Source: Panax quinquefolius
Lineage: Eukaryota > Streptophyta > Magnoliopsida > Apiales > Araliaceae
Assembly (NCBI GenBank): GCA_020205615.1
Contig: CM035166.1
Coordinates: 86,446,862-86,510,861, forward strand
Direction of reading: 5' to 3'
Length of the DNA: 64,000 bases
The number at the start of each line of letters is the position of its first letter. Position 1 is the stretch's first letter. The notes beneath the pieces were generated by a model. That model worked only from the letters and a program-made list of their open reading frames with translations, did no database searches and was not told where the DNA came from. A program made the translations under genes and the position numbers. This document shows positions 56,401-64,000 of the stretch, in pieces.

Positions 56401-57445
56401 AGAATTAGGGTGTCGACCCTGAATTGGCGGCATTGGACCTGCGCAAGGTATTGCAGAGCGTGGCTGGTAACATTTGAGATCATCGGTATAGTGTACCCTG
56501 TGTTTAGGTGAATACCAATGAATAATGGACAGACCCAAGGTTCCATATGGGAAGACCAGGATTTGTAAGCTATTCTGCTCAATCGCGTAGCGTTTTTATC
56601 TTTGATTTGACCTTTTCAGTCTATAAGAACTCCTTTGCAACTCGAACTAGATCGATTCGAAGGGGTGGGACCCACATAAGGGTGCCGCAGGTACACCTAC
56701 TTCAGCCGTAGATGGACCTGCGGCCAACCGTGGATATTAATATCCTGCAGGTTGATCTCATAAGTCATTTTCAACTTGCACCGCGAAGGAAATCCGAGAG
56801 CTCTTCTTCAAATCTGCTGAGTTCGGGCGACTTTCTGTAAATTCTGTCACCGTATAAGTGTTCTACACTATCCTGGTAATGTATGCACGTATTTTTTTCC
56901 AGTTTTTATCCGTTGGAAAATGACTTATCATATGAAATGCATCTAAACACATAGTAGTGATTATGTATGCTCAAATGACTTGATAAAAAATATTCAACAT
57001 AGTAAATGTTAGTATTAAACCATGCTGAACATAATGATGTGAAAAAATTTAACTTTTGAGACAGTCAAATTGGCACCATTTTCAGCTATTTTTATCCTAT
57101 TTGAGGACAATTGAGCAAAAGATAAAAAGGAAAAATACTCCTGGTATTGAGGTTAACCTTATGTATTGATTATTTTGATGCATATATTATGTATATGACT
57201 TTGTGCAGGTGTGCTACTGAATGGCCACCTAGCCTATGTGCGTGTGGATAGTCTGATTTACAAAGGGGACTATGGCAAAAAAATTTCTAAATGTAGGCAT
57301 TTAATTAGTTATGCATTTTTAACTCTACTGTATGTTAAAGTAATGCATGCATGCATGTAGTCAAAAAAATGCATTTTGAAAAGCTCCAGGTCAGGAAATA
57401 CCACACCCTTTCTGAGGTGATTTGGAGACTTGTTGTCCAAATATT
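56401..57445 (+). promoter_or_regulatory. Upstream region of the antisense ORFs with LTR-like promoter block
   Basis: At 56685-56760 the plus strand reads GCCGCAGGTACACC, then GGACCTGCGGCCAA, then GGATATTAATATCC. The Tat LTR at 35920-35975 has TGGTACACCTGCGGC, GCCGCAGGTACACC, GCGGCTAATATG and a TATA box in the same arrangement. An AG|GTAATG donor-like site at about 56870 and a TGTGCAG acceptor at about 57208 could frame a 5' UTR intron. This is inference from spacing. Confidence 0.4.
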
Positions 57446-59364
57446 ATGGATCAGGATCAGCCGAGTAGTTCCCGTAGGACCACTTCTGGTGTACGACGGA
57501 GGGCTTCTGAAGTGCTTCGACCTCGTTTTGTTAGACATCCTCATCGGTTGGTGGAGGCGGTGATACGTCCAGTCTGGGTTGATGTGCCGGACGTCGAGGA
57601 TGAGGAGGAGGATGCTCTAGTTGTGGTCCCCGCTCCTGCTACTCGCTCTCCCCGTAGGGACCTCCCGAGCATTCAGGTGGCAAACCCAGAGCTTCTAGGT
57701 TACTTGAGTCGACATCCCTCGATTTATTTGCATGCTAACGAGGTATGGCGTTAGATCTTGATTTTCCTTCTTTCCTAGTGATGAGGAGTAAATGATTTTG
57801 ATGTTGATCTGCATTTCATGCAGGTTCCCTGCTTCACACAGCCTCAAGGGAACTAGTTTAGCATACACTCCATGTACCAGGCTCTTCATCCTGACTACAG
57901 AGCGATTGTGTATGACTGGGGATTTGGAGCATTCTTTTCCATCCTTCCCCATCGTTGTCCCTAGGGTTATCTCAGGGCATTATCTGAGCGATGGTTTCAT
58001 CAGACTCAGTCACTACATCTGTTGGACTGTGAGGTGATGATGACACCGATGGATTGGCGGTTTATCACAGGTATGGAGTTTGGAGGGGCGTTAGTGCCTT
58101 GCATGGCGGATATTACCCCTAATGTCGTCAGATCCTTGTTAGGAGTTCCGGTGGAGGCGCTCTAAGGCAGGACTCTGCGGATGGGTCATTTGAGCGTGGA
58201 TGCTATGAGTGGGCTATTGAGCGAGCCCATGCCTGATGATGTCAGAGTCAAGGATCGCATTCTTTGGCGATTATTCCTGATGATCATTAGAGGCTGCTTT
58301 ATAGCAGATAACTCTTTTACGGTGTCATTCGCTTTGGTCAGCGCCACGAGTCATGTGGATCGTATTGAAGAGTATGATTGGGGTTCCTATACCTTTGCCT
58401 ATTTCCTCAAGGGCATTCATATGCGCTCGCAGGGTTTGTTTGAGGCGTGGTTAGGATTCTACCCATTTCTGCTGGTGAGTATTCTCTTGTCATTTCCTAT
58501 GTATTGGTTGAGAGTATTTACTGACCGCAGATGTGTACCTTTGTGTTGGCAGTTTTAGGCCTATGAGAGGCTTCCATGTTTACGTCCTGTGAGCGTGTTA
58601 GGTTTGGATACCTATCCATGAGGTAGACGATGACATCATTCCATATTAGCGGAGGTCCCTGTAGCTGGGGGTTTCACTCATTGTCGCCTACAGCTAAAGT
58701 TGTTGACAACTGATATCATTATATGGATTCCCTATTATGGGGAACATTTGGCCATCAGTTTTGAGGATGGGTACCCGACTGGCGTCGAGTATGTGATCTC
58801 CACCCGGAGAGTTCCTCCCTTTACAGATGGTAGATGGGAGCTCTATTTAGGAGAGCGTGTTATTAGGAGCACCACAGGAGAGATTCATATGCCAATCTTG
58901 CCTCCTGCCAGGCGTCATTGACATCCCATTGTTGGGGGTTGACGGCTTTGCATTATCAGAGGGCCCCTGCACTTAGAAGATATTCCAGCGTTGGTGGTTC
59001 CCTCGCACTATTGGAGCCCAGACCCGCGCCACTCAGTTCATAGGGGATATGGTTCCAGGATCCGTGATGATGATGAATTGGCTAGCCTGTGTCCGAGATC
59101 CGACTCATGTGACACAGATTGACAGTTTGACCCAGCGGTTGGACCGGGCATATTTCTTTATCCAGCATTTGGGCAGAGGTAGATTCGTTTGATCCTTCCA
59201 GCTCAGGCGCTGGCCCCTCAGATGACCCATTTGGCTTTGCCGGTGCAGATCCTCCTTTGTATAGGCCTGACATCCCTGTTGATAGAGATCCAGTGACTCA
59301 GAAGGAGTTACATCAGGTGGACAGGATTGATGATGTAGACATTGACACCATTGTCTTCTTTTGA
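57446..59364 (+). pseudogene. Antisense ORF 1 of Tat/Ogre-like element: plant mobile domain (PMD, MAIN/MAIL-like) protein
   Basis: Encoded on the strand opposite to the element. Exon model: 57446-57742, GT..AG intron 57743-57823, 57824-58474, intron 58475-58552 (GTGAGT..GGCAG), 58553 onward. Exons join in phase 0. Visible PMD pattern: YDWGFGAFFSI, RALSERWFHQTQSLHLL, MTPMDWRFITGMEFG, VKDRILWRLFLMII, EEYDWGSYTFAYFLKGIH, AYERLPCLRP, and the C-terminal W.PY and WELYLGERVIRSTTG. The N terminus is Arg/Ser-rich. It has at least six in-frame stops, all of the CAG, CAA or CGA to stop type, and one later frameshift near 58930. The PMD family is known in TE-linked and silencing proteins; the function inside retroelements is unknown. 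Confidence 0.7.
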
Positions 59365-59657
59365 TGTGTATTCTCGTTATCTCTTTGGATAGGCCTCTGT
59401 TATATATTGGGTGGATGTACCCCATTCTCGTTATATCTTTTGATAGGCCTCTGTTAGTAATAGGGCGTCTGTGCCCCATTTCCCTGTATTTTTAGTTGTA
59501 CAGAGATGATGTATGTAGATGATGATATATTTAGGAATGTATGCACAGTTTTCCATTCCCTTTATCATATTGCCATCTATTATCTGTAGTGCATGTATCA
59601 TGTTATGCATATGTATGTATTTCCAGAGATATTCAGCATTGACCCCTGGATGGTCTT
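59365..59657 (+). other. Spacer between antisense ORFs
   Basis: No ORF. Contains a partial duplication (CCCATTCTCGTTATATCTTT-like, 59383-59490; CTCTGTTA.. twice). It may act as 3' UTR or promoter for the second ORF. Confidence 0.4.
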
Positions 59658-61451
59658 ATGACACGGCCCGTACAAATGTCTTCTTCGATAGTTAGCCGTA
59701 GTGATCATACCCCACCATTATTGGTGGCATCAGGTATGCGATCGTGGTATGATAGCATGTCACAATCAGATAGGGTGACCGTAGATCATTTATTACAGCA
59801 TACTATAACCCTGTTGATGTTTCAGGTTCCCACAGGATTTGTGGATGGCATGCTAGAGCACTAGGTATCAGAGAGGCAGGTTTTCTGATTTAGGACCCAG
59901 GAGTTGACTCCCACTCTGGAGGAGTATGCAGTTGGCAATCTTGCTTGGGCCGGACCTTGCGTGCATATGGCTTTGGGGGACATGAGTTGACGGTTCATGA
60001 CCCTCACTAGATTGAGGCGTAGGGTGGTGTAGGATGAGCTTACATCTGGCCACATTATATCCCAGCATTTTCTGTTTGACAGATTTGGCTATGAGGATAG
60101 TTTTACACGACATTCCGGGGATTTCACCACACCGGAGGATCATTGGCGTCTAGCCAGGGTGGATATACTACTGTTGTACGTACTGTCGTATGTCTATATG
60201 CCATGGTACATGGATGAGATGGACGTTGGAGTCACCATAGCAGTGAGAGCTCTTAGGGAGGGTCGTACCATCATTCCTATGATTATAGCAGAGACTTTGA
60301 GGTCAGTTACATACTGATGCACTTATCCAACAGGAGTGTTTACAGGCAGCTCGGTCATGCTGTACGTGTGGTTTATGTCACACTTGAGACCGATCGGCAC
60401 CTTTAGATGGCATGGATACTGTTTCACCCATGATATAGCCATGTCATACTCCTTTCAGCCATCGGAGTGTACAGACGCCATGTCTTGGTCGATGTTCTTG
60501 GCGTATATCAGATATCCATTTGTCATACTGCCGTGTTTGGGGCTTAACTCACCCTACAGCTTTATTACTCATGCTGCAGGCATGGACTAACTCCTTCTGG
60601 CTGGTTTGAGGGGTATGACTACCTATCACCCACTGGCCGTGATGTCGCAGTTTGACTAGTTTCAGGATTTTCATCCTTTTGAGGGGGTGCTAGGTCAGCG
60701 TTTAGCTTCTCGCTATCTCTCAGTAGAGGATCGATCTCGTGTGTATGCTTGTTGGGATCAGCGTGAGGTAGCGGTTTTCTCTATTAGCAATCCGGGATGT
60801 TCACAAGAGTATCCTGCGTGGATGGAGACAGAGATTTTATCGACTGTGGCAGTATCCACAGTACCGGATATTGATTTAGACGATGGAGAGCCCATGGAGG
60901 ATGTTGATTCTCACATCGAGGAGGAGAAGTCTACTGGGTTACCAGCATCTCCTTTAGATTTTCCCAAAGACAAGCAATCGCCGTGATACAAAGATTCTAA
61001 CACAAGATACTTGACGAGTCTTCATCTGATGACCTATAAGAGAGACCAGGCTAGAGCCTTGATGTTGACTGCCCTTGAGGGGAGAGACGTAGCTCTGTTA
61101 GAGAGAGATGATGCATTGGCTCGCAGAGACGCCACTGTTTTCAAGCAAGATGAGGCTAGATCAGCCAGAGATGCAGTGATAGTTGAGTGGGATAGTGCCG
61201 TATTTGCCTGGGATGTAGCCGTATCTGCCCGGGATGTAGCCGTCACAGATAGTACTGCGGTGCAGTCCCTTACCACTGGCATGATCGCAGAGATGAGCAC
61301 TTACATTGATGAGCATATGGTGACCATGCAGATGGCTGCAGATCTGTTGGGTCGTGTAGACACCCTTGTACAGGAGACCACAACTTCGCCTCCTTTTTCT
61401 GAGAGGGATGCTATGTTGGGCCTGTTAGCTCGCATATATCCTGAGTTGTAG
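59658..61451 (+). pseudogene. Antisense ORF 2: DUF7745-like protein with coiled-coil tail
   Basis: One continuous frame of 598 codons from ATG 59658 to TAG 61451, with stop codons but no frameshift. N-terminal MRSWYDSMSQSDRVTVDHLL, then FRTQELTPTLEEYAVG, VDILLLYVLSYVYMPWYMDE, REGRTIIPMIIAETLR and SSVMLYVWFMSHLRPIGTFR resemble the DUF7745 family of plant repeat-associated proteins. The tail (61040-61330) is a coiled coil with repeated RDxAL/RDAxV units (GRDVALLERDDALARRDATV). Stops near 59862, 59889 and others are again mostly explainable by C-to-T changes. The function is unknown. The name rests on remembered motif order, not a search. Confidence 0.6.
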
Positions 61452-62070
61452 ATGGGCTTGTATTTTCCTGCACAGACTAGCATAGCCATTTTGTCCTGTA
61501 CAGTTTATATTGTCTATATCAAACATCATTATATATAGCAGGGAAATATATTTTGGATCACTTCCCTTTTAAATATATATGTTGTTTGCTTGATATTTGC
61601 CTGTTTCTTCAGGGCTTGTGATCTTGATGTATTCTGAATTCCTCCTGGATGGATGGACATTGAGTTGTCTCTGGATAGTTCAAAATGGATCATTGATCTG
61701 GGTGTATCCCTACCATCTTTGGTGTCTTAGGACTGGTTTCTGTATGGATATGTGGAGAGGAGTATGGCTTTCCTCTCTGAGATTGATCGTACCACAGATG
61801 GTCGCCAGTACCTCTATTTATGAGAAGCATAGTTAATTCCATCTCTTATGGATCGGTGTTGCTCTTTGAGGCACAATCGCAACTTAGATGGTCGCCGAAT
61901 CTCCTATTTAGGAGGAGTTCAGGTAATTCCATCCCTTTGATCTGAAGCCAAATGAAATGTAGTGGATTGAAGGATGATCCCAGTACCATTTGACAAGTGT
62001 TTGTGTTTTGGTAGGGGGTGAAACTGAACCATAAATGGATACCTACGTACTCCTATTGAAGAGGAGATTA
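61452..62070 (-). other. Tat/Ogre-like internal region beyond the antisense ORFs
   Basis: No ORF. Three degenerate units: GATGGTCGCCAGTACCTCTA at 61798, GATGGTCGCCGAATCTCCTA at 61889 and GGATACCTACGTACTCCTAT at 62037. Each is followed by a GAGGAG or GAGAAG purine stretch. The element is interrupted at 62071, so its pol is not in the window. Confidence 0.5.
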
Positions 62071-63873
62071 TGTGACAACTAGATAATTTTGAATATTTTT
62101 AAAAATTTTATTAATTTATTTAAGGTTCAAAATTTGAACCCAAACAGAAAATTAGTGTATGCGTTTGATATTTTTAAGAAGGAATTTTGAGGATTTCAAA
62201 ATTCTGTGAAGGATTTAGGTGAATTATTCAGAATTAAGGAATAAGTGAATATATTCTGTGTATATGTGTACAGTATGTGGTTAAGGGTCAAGGGTTGACC
62301 AGATAAACGATATCTGTAACAAACCCTAAGTATATATTAAGAACTTCGACGTTCGGTTAGAAAACCCTAACGATTAACAAGAAACCCTAGAAACCGGTTC
62401 TGGAAACCCTAATTTCAGTTCCAGAAATTCAAAACTCTAATTCGATGTATGAAACCCTAGTTTGGGAATACGAATGCTATGTATAAGGTTTAACGTTATC
62501 AAGTTATAATTAATTAGAGAAAATCCTAAAGATTTACTCGAAACCCTAATAATTAGAAAACCTAATTATTAGAAACCTAATTTCGGGATTAAGAACCCTA
62601 ATTTATAATTAGGGAAAACCTAAGTGTTAATTTAATAATTTTAATGTTAATTAAGATATATTAATTCTAATTTTAAAGTTATAAGTAATTAGAAAACCCT
62701 AATCTAATTACAAAATTTAATTTCTAAATTAGAAATTTTATTTTCTATTAGAAACCCAAATTAGTGGTTTATAAACCCTAATAACCATTTTTACCCTAAT
62801 TTCTAAATTAGTGATTTTAATTAGGAAATGTTAATCCTAATTAGAAAGATTTAATTGTGATTAAGAAATTTTAATATAATTAGAAAATCCTAATTATAAT
62901 TTAGAAATATTAATTTTATTTTTAAAACCTAATTTTTGGAAATCTTAGAAATTAAAAATTTGCAAATTTAAGGGTTAAACCCTAAACCCTAACCCAAACC
63001 CTAAACCCTAATGGTTTGGCCATTTACTAGAATGTCATTAAAATTAAAATGAAAAAGACTATTTTGCCCTTTAGTGCATTATTGGATGTTGCTTGTAGAT
63101 CTATCCCTAAAGGAGTGGTTGAACTAACCTAAGCCTAGCTTGTGACTTATATCCATCCATCCCAGCCGAAATCAGCAGCTCCTACATTGCATATATCCAA
63201 ATATATAGATTAAAGAGAGAGAGTGCTCAAATTAATTTTCATTTGAACCAGGACCTTCTTTTTCTAGAATTTCGGGAATATAGAGTGAGAAAGGGAGATA
63301 AGATAAGCCAATACCATCCTTTATCTCTACTAGATCAGATCAACAAAGTCATAATCAAAAATCAAGCATGAATGAGGTAAGAACCCTAATTTTTAAAATC
63401 TTTTGATTTGATGTTAAAAGTTGTAATTGATTGGTTAGATATGTGTAATAGGATGTCTATAAGTGATCTGGGTTGTAAAATCCCAGATCCATAACATCAA
63501 AGTCCTCGAATCTAGCATTTTTCAAATCTGGAAAAAGTTCAAAAAGTGACCTGACAGTCGAATGTCAGGCCCTCTAGATCTTTATATGTTAGTGTTTTTA
63601 TGTATTTTATGTTATAGATATGTAGTATGACATATGGGCTAGGATCTGTGACTGAAATCAGGTTTAGATCATATTTAAATCTTAAGTTATGAACGGTCAA
63701 ACCTAGTTGACCGATCATGAAAATGATTTCTGGCGGACCGAAATTTCCGAGAGAAATCGACATGTTTTCAAAGCCTCTGATCTTGCTACTGACTCGTGTT
63801 GTGGCCAAGTTAATGTTTGATATGTGTAGCCTGTCATGTTCACTACATATCCTAGTCCTTAGAACAAGCAGAT
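62071..63873 (+). repeat. Family X long-LTR-like repeat, copy C
   Basis: Plus orientation, starts TGTGACAACTAGATAATTTT. Very rich in AAACCCTAA words (62330-63010), ending in a compact AAACCCTAAACCCTAACCC run at 62974-63010. TATA-like AAATATATAG at 63207, an AG-rich leader, ATG AAT GAG|GTAAGA at about 63367-63381, and the CTGACAGTCGAATGTCAG inverted repeat at about 63551-63568. The last block is shared with copy A near 6640. No protein. Confidence 0.65.
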
Positions 63874-64000
63874 TGTGATGCCCCCAAAATAGGTATACAA
63901 CAACCATTCTGAGTCGCCAAATACATGGTACAGAAAGCAAACTACAACTTCAATAATACAATTATCGTGTAAAATACGACAACACATACTGTGAGTTTAA
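63874..64000 (-). mobile_element. Tekay-family LTR, edge (continues off window)
   Basis: TGTGATGCCCCCAAAATAGG matches the outer LTR end of the family at 8987, 20931 and 31563, with one substitution. It interrupts X copy C. The remainder lies beyond 64000. Confidence 0.85.

Noticed and set aside
59082..59479. Minus-strand frames of 63 and 124 codons opposite antisense ORF 1
   Set aside because: Shadows of the PMD-like frame and a local duplication. No recognised similarity.
62974..63010. Telomere or interstitial telomere
   Set aside because: Only a few units, embedded in a dispersed repeat with similar words over several hundred bases.

Overview
This window looks like heterochromatic intergenic DNA from a flowering plant, probably a eudicot with a large, repeat-rich genome. 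The evidence is the plant-type Ty3/gypsy and Ty1/copia lineages present, tRNA-iMet primer sites, AT-rich spacers and plant telobox motifs. No intact cellular gene, tRNA, rRNA or CRISPR array was found. I cannot name the species. Nearly everything is a nested stack of LTR retrotransposons in varying states of decay. Layout from left to right. (1) 1-8986: AT-rich DNA and old long-LTR-like repeats, here called family X, whose minus-strand start reads TGTAACAACCCGATA. They are interrupted at about 2.5-6.3 kb by a transposon-like segment with a CACTA-type right terminus. That segment carries fragments of at least five unrelated host genes, all on the minus strand: ABCC transporter, acid invertase, BEL1-like homeodomain, AVT6-like amino acid transporter and prolyl carboxypeptidase. 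(2) 8987-34072: a minus-strand Tekay/Del-type chromovirus with 2.5-kb LTRs and TSD TAATT, inserted in an X repeat. Its gag is split by a plus-strand SIRE/Maximus-type copia element (15720-30979, TSD AGCCT) that has an env-like 3' ORF. That element's pol is in turn split by a solo LTR of the same Tekay family (20931-23684, TSD TGTAC). (3) 34730-43672: a gypsy protease remnant, then a plus-strand Tat/Ogre-like element (LTR, tRNA-Arg-type PBS, gag), then a Tekay LTR fragment and a truncated copia element. (4) 43673-62070: the 3' part of a minus-strand Tat/Ogre-like element. Its LTR is split by a complete-length but decayed minus-strand copia element (44725-54376, TSD C/TAACT). Behind the LTR lie a PPT, a tandem-repeat 3' UTR and two antisense ORFs on the plus strand. 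One ORF resembles the plant mobile domain (MAIN/MAIL-like). The other resembles the DUF7745-like family with a coiled-coil tail. (5) 62071-64000: a plus-strand X repeat interrupted at 63874 by another Tekay-family LTR that runs off the window. The insertion order is readable from intact target-site duplications: X repeat, then Tekay, then SIRE, then the Tekay-family solo LTR. The Tekay family was therefore mobile both before and after the SIRE insertion. Points most worth a second look are the multi-gene capture at 3.0-5.9 kb, the antisense PMD/DUF7745-like pair that decays by nonsense changes with little or no frame loss, a palindromic CTACGATCGTAG motif scattered through the SIRE element, and a promoter-like block shared by the Tat LTR and the upstream region of the antisense ORFs.
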